This document shows positions 15,588-23,584 of a DNA stretch of 39,489 bases, piece by piece. The DNA is from Halomarinibacterium sp041392125. Its GTDB lineage: Bacteria; Bacteroidota; Bacteroidia; Flavobacteriales; Flavobacteriaceae. The notes below the pieces were generated by a model that worked only from the letters and a program-made list of their open reading frames with translations, ran no database searches and was not told the DNA's origin. The position numbers and the translations under genes were made by a program. How positions within the stretch are numbered: position 1 is the first letter of the stretch; each line of letters begins with the position of its first letter. The DNA lies in the NCBI GenBank assembly GCA_041392125.1, contig JAWKMR010000013.1, forward strand, positions 1 to 39,489. The letters run 5' to 3'.

Positions 15588-18404
15588 TTGAAGTTTCTAA
15601 AGTGGTTCATATCTAGTGTCATGTTGTTTGCCTTTTCGGTGAATGCACAACACACACTTAATATTGATGCAGCGCTGAATCCTGAAACACAAACACTTGC
15701 CATTACGCAAAAAATTACGTTTGTCAATACTTCGGAAACAAGTCTTTCTGAAATTTATTTATTGGATTGGGCCAATAGTTTTTCAAATAAAACCACACCT
15801 TTAGCCGAACGTTTCGCTGAAAATTTCAATAGTTCTTTTCATTTTGAAAAGGAAGAAAATAGAGGAAAAACAACCATTTCCTACATTCAAAACAATCAAA
15901 ATGAGCCACTCGATTGGGATAGAAACACAGCACCGGATATAATTAAGATTACCCTTAAAGAAGTACTTCCTCCCAAAAGTGAAGTAGAAATTAATTTGTC
16001 ATACTCAGTAAAAGTACCTAACGATAAATTTACCCGTTTTGGCGTTTCTAAATATGAGGATTACAAACTTCGGTATTGGTTTATTGCTCCTGCCGTCTTT
16101 AATGGTCAATGGCAAGCGTATAGCAATAAAAATGTAGAGGACTTTTATATGAGTCCTTCTCGCTTTTTAATAAACTTTCATTTCCCAAAAGAGTACGTAC
16201 TCGTAAGTGATTTAGCTACTATTTCAGAAACACAACTGGACGGAAAAAAAATAGTACATCTGGAAGGAAGCAACCGGATGAATGCACTTATTTACCTCGA
16301 TAAAAATTTACACTTTAATAGTGTCGTGACCGATAATTTTGAAATACAAACAGACCTAAGAGATAAAAAGGTAACCCCCGCCATTAAAGCCTTACAGATA
16401 GATCGCATCACCCATTTTCTGGAAGAAAAATTAGGCCCCTACCCTTTTGACAAAATGGTTATTAGTGATGCTGATTATCGCAACAATCCTGTGTATGGAC
16501 TAAACCAACTCCCCGATTTTATTAGTCCTTTTCCCAACGGATTTGAAATGGACATGGAGCTCCTTAAAACCATTACACGTAAGTTTCTTGAAAACACCTT
16601 ATATGTAAACCCGCGAGAGGATCATTGGCTTTTAGGTGCTTTACATACCTATCTTATGATGGAGTATGTAAATAGCTACTATCCCGATACTAAGCTCATT
16701 GGCAACTTAAGCGAGTTTTTAATCATTCGGTGGTCGCATTTAAGTACGTTGGAATTCAATGACCAATACCCGTTATTGTATTTAAATATGGCGCGGAGTA
16801 ATTTGCACCAATCGTTAAAAACATCCAGGGATTCGTTAATTAAGTTCAATAAAAATATTGCCAGCGATTATTATGCCGGAGCCGGATTCGGGTATTTAAG
16901 TGATTATCTTGGAAAAGAAACACTGGATACTACAATTAGTGAGTTTTACCAAAATCAATTATTACAGCCCACAACCACACAAGATTTTCAAAAAGTACTT
17001 TCTAAAAATACATCCCTTCCCATAAGCTGGTTTTTTGAAGACTATGTTGGAAAAAGAACATGGATCGATTTTAAAATAAAAAAGGTAACCCCTGTAAATG
17101 ATTCTTTGGAAGTCACTATTCGGAATAAAGAAAACAACAGCATGCCGGTCTCATTATATGGTCTCAATAACGATGAGATTGTTTTCAAAAAATGGATTCA
17201 ACCTTTCGACAGCACCATTACTGTCACTGTTCCCAAGGAAAATGTAAGAAAACTAGCCCTTAATTATGAAGCCAGCATTCCTGAAATGAATCAGCGAAAT
17301 AATTTCAAAAAAGTTACGGGTCTATTTAACAGACCTATTCAGTTTCGATTGTTTCAGGATGTGGAAGACCCCAAATACAATCAGTTATTCTTTATGCCGG
17401 TCTTTCAATACAATCTCTATGACGGCTTTAGTCTGGGAATGAAATTATACAACAAAACCTTACTTCCCAAAGACTTCAACTATCGTATCGAACCACAGTT
17501 TGGGTTTCGTTCTAAAGCTATTGTTGGTAGCGGGTCTTTTTATTACACCTCTCGTTACGACCATCAAAATCTGTATTCCTTTCGAGCCGGAATTGCCGGG
17601 ACTTATTTTTCGTACGACGAGGATTTGTTTTACAAAAGAATTTCTCCCTATATCACTTTTGCTTTTCGAGACTATAAAGATTTACGAAAAAATACCAAGC
17701 AGTTTATCAACGTTCGAAATGTGAATGTGTTTCGGGATGAAAACCCATTAGATCCGGATCAGGAACCCAATTATAATGTGTATAATGCACAATATGTGTA
17801 TATAGATAACAATTTAATAGATTATTACCGGGGTCTGTTTGATTTTCAGGCGTCAAAAAAGTTTAGCAAAGCCTCCCTTCAGTTAGAGTACCGAAAACTC
17901 TTTTTGAGTAATCGACAACTGAATCTGCGATTTTTTTCCGGCCTTTTTCTAAATAATAACACCGAAGCCAACGACGATTATTTCAGCTATGCATTAGACC
18001 GGCCATCCGACTATCTTTTCGACTATAATTACTACGGAAGAAGTGAAGATACAGGGCTTTTTAGTCAACAATTGGTCATTGCCGAAGGCGGGTTTAAATC
18101 AAAATTACAGCCTGCCTATGCCAACCAGTGGATTACCACACTCAATGCCAGTACCAACATTTGGAAATGGATTTATGCTTATGCAGATGCCGGGATGATA
18201 AAAAATACCGGTTTTCAACCTGAGTTTGTCTATGACACCGGAGTACGGGCAAGTTTGGTAGCAGATTACTTTGAATTGTACTTCCCGCTCTATTCTAATT
18301 TGGGCTGGGAACCCGGTTTAGGAAACTATGACCAGCGCATCCGCTTTATAGTTACCTTAGATATGAAAACCCTATTAGGGCTTTTTACTAGAAAATGGTA
18401 TTAG
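15588..18404 (+). CDS. M1 peptidase-like protein lacking zinc ligands, with C-terminal outer-membrane barrel-like region
   Basis: Large exported protein of 938 residues starting at TTG 15588, one base after the previous stop; the encoded KFLKWF basic start and signal peptide (cleavage near NAQ) support this start over the ATG at codon 12. Residues about 22-500 follow the M1 aminopeptidase layout: beta-sandwich, then LEEKLGPYPFDKMVIS, a catalytic-like helical region and WFFEDYVGKRTWIDFKI. The HExxH position reads TITRKFLEN (328-336), and the downstream Glu helix reads WLLGALHTYL (347-356), so the zinc ligands appear lost. Residues about 560-938 are rich in alternating aromatic strands and end in RKWY, resembling an outer-membrane beta-barrel. 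Probably a non-enzymatic surface or assembly protein. Confidence 0.7.
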   Translation: MKFLKWFISSVMLFAFSVNAQHTLNIDAALNPETQTLAITQKITFVNTSETSLSEIYLLDWANSFSNKTTPLAERFAENFNSSFHFEKEENRGKTTISYIQNNQNEPLDWDRNTAPDIIKITLKEVLPPKSEVEINLSYSVKVPNDKFTRFGVSKYEDYKLRYWFIAPAVFNGQWQAYSNKNVEDFYMSPSRFLINFHFPKEYVLVSDLATISETQLDGKKIVHLEGSNRMNALIYLDKNLHFNSVVTDNFEIQTDLRDKKVTPAIKALQIDRITHFLEEKLGPYPFDKMVISDADYRNNPVYGLNQLPDFISPFPNGFEMDMELLKTITRKFLENTLYVNPREDHWLLGALHTYLMMEYVNSYYPDTKLIGNLSEFLIIRWSHLSTLEFNDQYPLLYLNMARSNLHQSLKTSRDSLIKFNKNIASDYYAGAGFGYLSDYLGKETLDTTISEFYQNQLLQPTTTQDFQKVLSKNTSLPISWFFEDYVGKRTWIDFKIKKVTPVNDSLEVTIRNKENNSMPVSLYGLNNDEIVFKKWIQPFDSTITVTVPKENVRKLALNYEASIPEMNQRNNFKKVTGLFNRPIQFRLFQDVEDPKYNQLFFMPVFQYNLYDGFSLGMKLYNKTLLPKDFNYRIEPQFGFRSKAIVGSGSFYYTSRYDHQNLYSFRAGIAGTYFSYDEDLFYKRISPYITFAFRDYKDLRKNTKQFINVRNVNVFRDENPLDPDQEPNYNVYNAQYVYIDNNLIDYYRGLFDFQASKKFSKASLQLEYRKLFLSNRQLNLRFFSGLFLNNNTEANDDYFSYALDRPSDYLFDYNYYGRSEDTGLFSQQLVIAEGGFKSKLQPAYANQWITTLNASTNIWKWIYAYADAGMIKNTGFQPEFVYDTGVRASLVADYFELYFPLYSNLGWEPGLGNYDQRIRFIVTLDMKTLLGLFTRKWY

Positions 18405-18406
18405 AG

Positions 18407-18432
18407 AGGTGCTAGGTGCTAGGTGCTAGGTG
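18407..18432 (+). repeat. Heptamer tandem repeat AGGTGCT
   Basis: About 3.7 perfect copies of AGGTGCT immediately after the stop of the M1-like gene, running into AGGTGAAAG. A similar G-rich heptamer array (GGGTGAA) is at 28330-28364. Confidence 0.8.
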
Positions 18433-18483
18433 AAAGATATTTTATATTTTTAAACTTTATTTATACAACCCAAAACCCATTTT

Positions 18484-18504
18484 CCCCTCCCTTATGGGGA
18501 GGGG
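18484..18504 (+). repeat. GC-rich hairpin CCCCTCCC/GGGAGGGG
   Basis: Perfect 8-bp inverted repeat with loop TTATG, followed by a second G-rich run. It stands out in this AT-rich DNA. No T-run follows, so it is more likely a dispersed intergenic repeat than an ordinary terminator. I recognise this type of sequence as common between flavobacterial genes, but that is memory, not a search. Confidence 0.65.
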
Positions 18505-18532
18505 TTAGGGGTGGGGATAAAACCACAAATCC

Positions 18533-18757
18533 ATGAAAATCCTTAACGATTGGCGTATCCTTATTTTACTTTGTCTCACGCTGGGACTTGCGCCCTATGC
18601 ACCCGAACCTCACCTTTGGGGGAAACTTAAATGGGTCGCAGGAGGTGCGGTGGGCATGAAGCCTCAGGATTATTTTGATGTACTACTACATGGAGCGCCT
18701 TTCATTTTACTCATTCGCAGAGTTTTTGTTGAATTCTTAAAAAAGAATGAAAAATAA
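18533..18757 (+). CDS. Small conserved-looking membrane protein
   Basis: Protein of 74 residues: basic start MKILNDWR, a first hydrophobic helix (about 8-24), a conserved-looking middle WGKLKWVAGGAVGMKPQDYFDVLLHG, and a second helix (about 51-67) ending in a basic tail. The middle segment is reminiscent of short flavobacterial proteins sometimes labelled RND transporter, though at this length it cannot be a transporter by itself. ATG start with no Shine-Dalgarno. It lies 95 nt before the E1 gene, which has its own promoter. Function unknown. Confidence 0.65.
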   Translation: MKILNDWRILILLCLTLGLAPYAPEPHLWGKLKWVAGGAVGMKPQDYFDVLLHGAPFILLIRRVFVEFLKKNEK

Positions 18758-18802
18758 TCAATAAAATTGTTGATTTAATAAGAATTCCTTAAAATTTTAC
18801 CA

Positions 18803-18833
18803 TTGTTCCGCATTGATATTTTCCCTACTTTTG
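18803..18833 (+). promoter_or_regulatory. E1 dehydrogenase promoter (TTG -33, TACTTTTG -7)
   Basis: TTG at 18803-18805 and TACTTTTG at 18826-18833 are separated by 20 nt, the best full match to the Bacteroidota promoter pattern in the window. The E1 ATG is 18 nt downstream at 18852. Confidence 0.7.
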
Positions 18834-18851
18834 TGGGGTAATTTTCCCACT

Positions 18852-21266
18852 ATGCAAACAAACCCACAAACCAATGGCGCCATCTCTTTTGAAGACTTTA
18901 AAGCTGAAGTTTTAAAGGATTATTCAGTGGCCGTTACCAGTCGTGAATGCAGTTTGTTGGGAAGACGTGAAGTACTTACGGGTAAAGCAAAATTCGGAAT
19001 CTTTGGCGACGGGAAAGAAGTACCACAATTGGCCTGGGCCAAAGCCTTTCAAAAAGGAGATTGGCGTAGCGGTTATTACCGCGATCAAACGTTTATGATG
19101 GCAAATAACCAATTGAATATTGAACAGTTCTTTGCAGGATTGTATGCCCATACTACGATTGAAGCCGACCCAATGAGTGCGGGGCGCCAGATGGGTGGCC
19201 ACTTTATGAGCCATAGCTTGAATGAAGATGGCTCTTGGAAAAATCTTACCGAACAAAAAAACAGCAGCTCAGACATTTCCCCAACCGCAGGGCAAATGCC
19301 CCGATTATTGGGATTAGCACAAGCCTCTAAAATTTTTCGAAATGTAGAGGAAACCAAAAAATTTACCAATTTCTCCATCAATGGAAATGAAGTGGCTTGG
19401 GGAACTATTGGAAATGCCAGCACCAGTGAAGGCTTATTTTGGGAAACCATCAATGCCGCCGGAGTATTGCAAGTTCCTATGGTGATGTGTGTGTGGGATG
19501 ATGAATACGGAATTTCCGTACACGCTAAGCACCAAACTACCAAAGAAAATATTTCAGAAATCTTAAGCGGATTTCAACGTACCGAAGACAAACCGGGTTA
19601 CGAAATATTCAAAGTAAAAGGATGGGATTACCCCGCTCTGGTGGAAACGTTTCAAAAGGCAGGCCAGATTGCTCGAGAGGAACATATTCCGGTGTTGATT
19701 CACGTTGTAGAACTTACCCAACCTCAAGGACACTCTACCAGTGGTTCACATGAGCGTTATAAAAGTGCTGAGCGTTTGCAATGGGAAAAAGACCACGATT
19801 GCAATCTGAAAATGCGTGAGTGGATGATAGATAGTAATATTGCTACCGCTGAAGCATTAGACGAACTCGAGAAAAATATTAAAAAACAGGTTAGAGAAGG
19901 CAAAACAAAAGCTTGGGCCTCCTTTTTGGCGCCTCACAAACAGGAACAGAAAGAAGCACTCACCTTAATTGGTAATTTGGCAGAGAGCAGCCCCAACAAA
20001 CCTTTTATTGAAAAAATTAAAACAGCTTTAGCCGAAGAGAAAGAACCCCTGCGAAGAGATATTATTTCCAAAGCCCGTAAAGCACTTCGCTATGTGGTGG
20101 CTGAAAATTCGCCCGAAAAGAAACAATTACAAGATTGGGTGAACAACTTTTTTGATATTGTGCAGCCCAAGTATAGCGATAATGTATATTCTGAATTATC
20201 TACCAAAGCTACCAATGTTACCGAAGTACTTCCCTCCTATGCCGCCGATGCCGAGGAAGTGGACGGCAGGGTGATTTTACGGGATAATTTCGATACCATC
20301 TTCAGTAATTTTCCCGAAACACTCGTTTTTGGAGAAGATAGCGGTGCCATTGGCGATGTGAATCAGGGGCTTGAAGGCTTACAGGAAAAATATGGCGAAC
20401 TGCGCATCAGTGATGCCGGTATCCGGGAAGCTACCATTTTAGGACAAGGGATTGGCTTGGCGATGCGAGGCTTACGCCCCATTGCCGAAATTCAATATTT
20501 GGATTATATTATGTACTGTCTGCAGATTATGACTGACGATTTGGCAACCGTACGTTATAGAACAGCAGGCAAACAAAAGGCACCCCTAATTGTACGCACA
20601 CGTGGTCACCGACTGGAAGGAATTTGGCATAGTGGTTCCCAAATGGGAGCGCTTATCAATTTACTGCGCGGGATGTACATTTTGGTTCCCCGAAATATGG
20701 TGAAAGCCGCCGGATTTTATAATACGTTATTACAGAGCGATGAGCCTGCACTAATTGTGGAATGCTTAAACGGCTATCGTTTGAAAGAAAAAATGCCCTC
20801 CAACTTAGGGGAATTTAGAACCCCTATTGGTGTCGTGGAAACTGTGAAAGAAGGAAGTGATATCACCTTGGTTTCCTACGGAAGTACGCTTCGTATTGTT
20901 CAGGAAGCTGCTAAAGAACTGTTACAGGTAGGGATTGATGCTGAAGTAATTGATATTCAATCCTTGTTGCCTTTAGATATTAAGCACGATTTGGTGAAGA
21001 GTGTCCAAAAAACGAATCGATTATTGGTCATTGACGAGGATATGCCGGGCGGTGCTTCGGCGTATATTTTGGAACAGATTGTAAACGAACAAAATGGCTA
21101 TCGTTATCTGGACAGTAAACCACAAACATTGGCGGCACAACCCCACCGACCTGCCTATGCCACCGATGGTGACTATTTCTCTAAACCTTCTACTGAAGAT
21201 GTCTTTGAAAAGGTCTATGCGATGATGCACGAAAGCAATCCGGAAGAATTCCCGAAGTTAAGATAA
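18852..21266 (+). CDS. 2-oxoacid dehydrogenase E1 component, fused alpha and beta subunits
   Basis: Thiamine diphosphate-dependent decarboxylase component of a pyruvate or branched-chain 2-oxoacid dehydrogenase complex, 804 residues from the ATG at 18852. An earlier in-frame ATG at 18813 lies upstream of the -7 element. The alpha half (about 1-380) has the ThDP motif GNASTSEG (187-194) ending in VWDDEYGISV. The beta half (about 460-804) starts VILRDNFDTIF and carries FGEDSGAIGDVNQGLEGL, RISDAGIREATILGQGIGLA and the C-terminal transketolase domain VSYGSTLRIVQEAA...IDIQSLLPLD. Such alpha-beta fusions are usual in Bacteroidota. The substrate is not decidable; E2 and E3 are not in the window. Confidence 0.92.
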   Translation: MQTNPQTNGAISFEDFKAEVLKDYSVAVTSRECSLLGRREVLTGKAKFGIFGDGKEVPQLAWAKAFQKGDWRSGYYRDQTFMMANNQLNIEQFFAGLYAHTTIEADPMSAGRQMGGHFMSHSLNEDGSWKNLTEQKNSSSDISPTAGQMPRLLGLAQASKIFRNVEETKKFTNFSINGNEVAWGTIGNASTSEGLFWETINAAGVLQVPMVMCVWDDEYGISVHAKHQTTKENISEILSGFQRTEDKPGYEIFKVKGWDYPALVETFQKAGQIAREEHIPVLIHVVELTQPQGHSTSGSHERYKSAERLQWEKDHDCNLKMREWMIDSNIATAEALDELEKNIKKQVREGKTKAWASFLAPHKQEQKEALTLIGNLAESSPNKPFIEKIKTALAEEKEPLRRDIISKARKALRYVVAENSPEKKQLQDWVNNFFDIVQPKYSDNVYSELSTKATNVTEVLPSYAADAEEVDGRVILRDNFDTIFSNFPETLVFGEDSGAIGDVNQGLEGLQEKYGELRISDAGIREATILGQGIGLAMRGLRPIAEIQYLDYIMYCLQIMTDDLATVRYRTAGKQKAPLIVRTRGHRLEGIWHSGSQMGALINLLRGMYILVPRNMVKAAGFYNTLLQSDEPALIVECLNGYRLKEKMPSNLGEFRTPIGVVETVKEGSDITLVSYGSTLRIVQEAAKELLQVGIDAEVIDIQSLLPLDIKHDLVKSVQKTNRLLVIDEDMPGGASAYILEQIVNEQNGYRYLDSKPQTLAAQPHRPAYATDGDYFSKPSTEDVFEKVYAMMHESNPEEFPKLR

Positions 21267-21345
21267 TCGTTCGCTTCGATTTTCTCAGCACTTCATTCCT
21301 GAACAACCTTAGGTTCACTAAAAATAAACCTTTTTGTATTGTAAT

Positions 21346-21465
21346 AACTCGCCCTTCAATTCGACTTCGGGACCCGTTGTCCGAAACTTCGAAAAGAACT
21401 AAGTACTGTTAGAGACTGCTTTAGCAGGCGAGTTGTACGTGTTCCGAAGTGAGGGTGTAACGGGT
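21346..21465. repeat. Intergenic element with three inverted-repeat pairs
   Basis: Three complementary pairs: AACTCGCC (21346-21353) with GGCGAGTT (21427-21434); ACTTCGG (21364-21370) with CCGAAGT (21444-21450); ACCCGTT (21372-21378) with AACGGGT (21459-21465). The partners occur in the same order, not reversed, so they cannot all nest in one stem. A small CTGC-TTTA-GCAG hairpin lies at 21416-21427. It looks like a dispersed intergenic element; no coding potential seen. Confidence 0.6.
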
Positions 21466-21495
21466 GAAGAAGAATTGGCAGGCTAGATTTTTTTG

Positions 21496-21524
21496 TTTCT
21501 TTTTTCATCAATGGAAAAAAGAAA
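21496..21524. repeat. AT-rich inverted repeat TTTCTTTTTTC/GAAAAAAGAAA
   Basis: Perfect 11-bp arms around a 7-nt loop (ATCAATG). It could end transcription from E1 or be part of the neighbouring intergenic element. The remaining sequence up to 21665 shows nothing I can name except a weak -7-like GATATTTA at 21638-21645, which has two mismatches to TAnnTTTG. Confidence 0.55.
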
Positions 21525-21671
21525 AGAATGAATCATAAGAACTAGCGTTATTTGATAATTATGCTCGCTTGTTTTGGGTAATGCAAAAAAGAACATAAAA
21601 AAATTAACTAGAAATTTCATTATTTAAAAAAAACTTCGATATTTACCACAACAAAAAGAACAACCACAAGT

Positions 21672-21725
21672 ATGTTACTTTCAGTTTTCAATAATAATAA
21701 CAATAATAATAACGGAAACCCGTAA
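21672..21725 (+). CDS. Asparagine-rich leader peptide of asnB
   Basis: Short ORF ATG to TAA encoding MLLSVFNNNNNNNNGNP (17 residues), with eight consecutive Asn codons (21690-21713) and a ninth at 21717-21719, placed 75 nt before asnB. AAT and AAC are both used. Runs of the regulated amino acid in a tiny ORF followed by competing RNA hairpins are the diagnostic design of ribosome-mediated attenuation, as known for trp, his, leu and thr operons. Here the amino acid matches the product of the downstream gene. Ribosomes stalling for Asn-tRNA(Asn) within the run would leave 21728-21735 exposed. No Shine-Dalgarno is visible, as is normal for this phylum. Confidence 0.88.
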   Translation: MLLSVFNNNNNNNNGNP

Positions 21726-21727
21726 CA

Positions 21728-21762
21728 GAAACTTGTACCCTATACCGAACCCGTCAAGTTTC
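21728..21762 (+). promoter_or_regulatory. Antiterminator pairing of the asnB attenuator
   Basis: GAAACTTG (21728-21735) is exactly complementary to CAAGTTTC (21755-21762). This helix uses part of the terminator's 5' arm and loop, so it excludes the terminator. The upstream half starts 3 nt after the leader stop codon and would be covered by a ribosome finishing the peptide. A ribosome stalled in the Asn run would leave it free. Pairing is read directly from sequence; its function is inferred. Confidence 0.75.
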
Positions 21763-21787
21763 AAATTTGACGGGTTTTTTAATTTTT
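21748..21787 (+). terminator. asnB attenuator terminator
   Basis: Perfect 10-bp stem AACCCGTCAA (21748-21757) with TTGACGGGTT (21767-21776), extendable by one G-U and two A-U pairs to a 3-nt loop, followed by a T-run from 21775 and a second one to 21787. It is a strong intrinsic terminator placed between the Asn leader peptide and the asnB ATG at 21801, where a terminator makes sense only if it is conditional. Confidence 0.88.
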
Positions 21788-21800
21788 AAAACTTTATATT

Positions 21801-23495
21801 ATGTGTGGAATTGTATGTGCCTTCAACCTGAAGCAACCCAGTGAAGCGTTGCGACCTCAATTATTAACCATGGCCAAATGCCTGAGACACCGCGGTCCGG
21901 ACTGGAGCGGGATTTACAGTGATACCAAGACCATTATGGCACATGAGCGTCTGGCGATTGTAGACCCTACCTCAGGGAAGCAACCCCTTTTTTCAGAAGA
22001 TAAACAATTGGTGTTAGCCGCCAATGGGGAGATATACAACCACCAAGAGCTACGAAAACAATTTGAAGGCAGCTATAACTTTCAAACCAAAAGTGACTGC
22101 GAAGTCATCCTTGCTTTGTATAAAGAAAAAGGCACTTCCTTTTTAGACGAATTGAACGGCATCTTTGGTTTTGCTCTGTACGATGTACAAAATGATGCCT
22201 ACCTCATTGCCCGAGACCATATGGGGATTATCCCACTGTATATGGGTTGGGATAAGGATGGCACCTTTTATGTCGCCAGTGAATTGAAAGCCTTGGAAGG
22301 CGTGTGTACCAAAATTGAACTCTTTCCTCCCGGGCATTTTCTCTATAGCAAAGACGGCGAATTAAAACGCTGGTGGACCCGTGACTGGATGGAATACGAC
22401 AACGTAAAAAACAACGAAACCTCTATTGAGGACTTACGTAAAGCCTTAGACGCCGCAGTACACCGCCAACTCATGAGCGATGTGCCTTACGGTGTATTGC
22501 TTTCCGGCGGACTGGATAGCTCCATTACCTCTGCCCTATCCAAAAAATATGCCGACAAGCGTATTGAAAGCGGCGATGTGGAAAACGCCTGGTACCCTCG
22601 CCTGCACTCCTTTGCCATTGGACTGGAAGGCTCGCCCGATCTGGCCGCCGCCCAAAAAGTAGCCGACCATTTGGGAACGGTACACCATGAAATACACTTT
22701 ACCATACAAGAAGGGATCGATGCCTTACGGGATGTGATTTACCACGTAGAAACCTACGATATTACCACCATCCGCGCCTCGACCCCTATGTTTTTATTGG
22801 CACGTGCTATTAAGGCTATGGGGATTAAAATGGTACTTTCCGGCGAAGGGGCCGATGAGATTTTTGGCGGGTATCTGTATTTCCATAAAGCACCCAGTGC
22901 CAAGGATTTTCATGAAGAGAACGTACGTAAACTAGACAAGCTGCATATGTACGATTGCCTGCGTGCCAACAAGAGTCTGGCGTCCTGGGGGATTGAAGGT
23001 CGTGTACCCTTTCTGGATAAAGAGTTTATGGATGTGGCGATGCGCCTGAACCCCAAAGATAAAATGATTATTGCAGGGCAAGACAGCCCCAAAGCCAAAC
23101 AAGCCATGGAAAAGTGGGTGTTGCGAGAAGCCTTTGGAGATATGCTGCCCGAAGCCGTGGCATGGCGCCAAAAAGAGCAGTTTAGCGACGGGGTAGGCTA
23201 TAGTTGGATAGACACCTTAAAAGAGTTAGTAAAACAAGAAGTTAGCGATGAGCAACTGGCCAATGCCAAATACCGCTTCCCCATCCAAACCCCTACCAGT
23301 AAGGAAGAGTTTTACTACCGCAGTATTTTTGAAGAGCACTTCCCCAGCGATGCAGCCGCCTTAACCGTGCCTAGTGTACCCAGTGTAGCCTGCAGCAGCG
23401 CCGTAGCGCTGGAATGGGACGAAAGTTTTAAAAATATGAACGACCCCAGCGGTCGTGCCGTTAAAAATGTGCATACGGAGGGGTATAAGGAGTAG
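21801..23495 (+). CDS. asnB: Asparagine synthase B (glutamine-hydrolysing)
   Basis: Converts aspartate, ATP and glutamine to asparagine; 564 residues. Cys2 (MC2GIVCAFN) is the glutaminase nucleophile of the class II amidotransferase domain (about 1-200, with ANGEIYNH and RDHMGIIPLY). The synthetase domain carries the pyrophosphate loop LSGGLDSS (234-241), then VLSGEGADEIFGGY and the segment EGRVPFLDKEFMD. Length is close to E. coli AsnB (554), supporting a true asparagine synthetase rather than a longer exopolysaccharide-type homologue. Base composition is visibly more GC-rich than the flanking genes. Expression is probably controlled by the Asn leader attenuator directly upstream. A hairpin with T-run follows at 23501. 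Confidence 0.97.
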   Translation: MCGIVCAFNLKQPSEALRPQLLTMAKCLRHRGPDWSGIYSDTKTIMAHERLAIVDPTSGKQPLFSEDKQLVLAANGEIYNHQELRKQFEGSYNFQTKSDCEVILALYKEKGTSFLDELNGIFGFALYDVQNDAYLIARDHMGIIPLYMGWDKDGTFYVASELKALEGVCTKIELFPPGHFLYSKDGELKRWWTRDWMEYDNVKNNETSIEDLRKALDAAVHRQLMSDVPYGVLLSGGLDSSITSALSKKYADKRIESGDVENAWYPRLHSFAIGLEGSPDLAAAQKVADHLGTVHHEIHFTIQEGIDALRDVIYHVETYDITTIRASTPMFLLARAIKAMGIKMVLSGEGADEIFGGYLYFHKAPSAKDFHEENVRKLDKLHMYDCLRANKSLASWGIEGRVPFLDKEFMDVAMRLNPKDKMIIAGQDSPKAKQAMEKWVLREAFGDMLPEAVAWRQKEQFSDGVGYSWIDTLKELVKQEVSDEQLANAKYRFPIQTPTSKEEFYYRSIFEEHFPSDAAALTVPSVPSVACSSAVALEWDESFKNMNDPSGRAVKNVHTEGYKE

Positions 23496-23500
23496 GAAAT

Positions 23501-23536
23501 AGAATTTTATGTAAATTCTCTATTTTGTATTTTTTA
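23501..23536 (+). terminator. Terminator after asnB
   Basis: AGAATTT (23501-23507) and AAATTCT (23513-23519) form a 7-bp stem with loop TATGT, followed by a T-rich tract to 23535. It is AT-rich and therefore moderate in strength, but sits 6 nt after the asnB stop. Confidence 0.55.
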
Positions 23537-23584
23537 ATACTCTACTTGATGATAGCCGTTTTTAGGTGGTGAGTGGTGTTTTTT

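Noticed and set aside
18484..18516. Intrinsic terminator at the GC-rich hairpin
   Set aside because: The stem is strong but there is no T-run on either side, so it is listed as a repeat.
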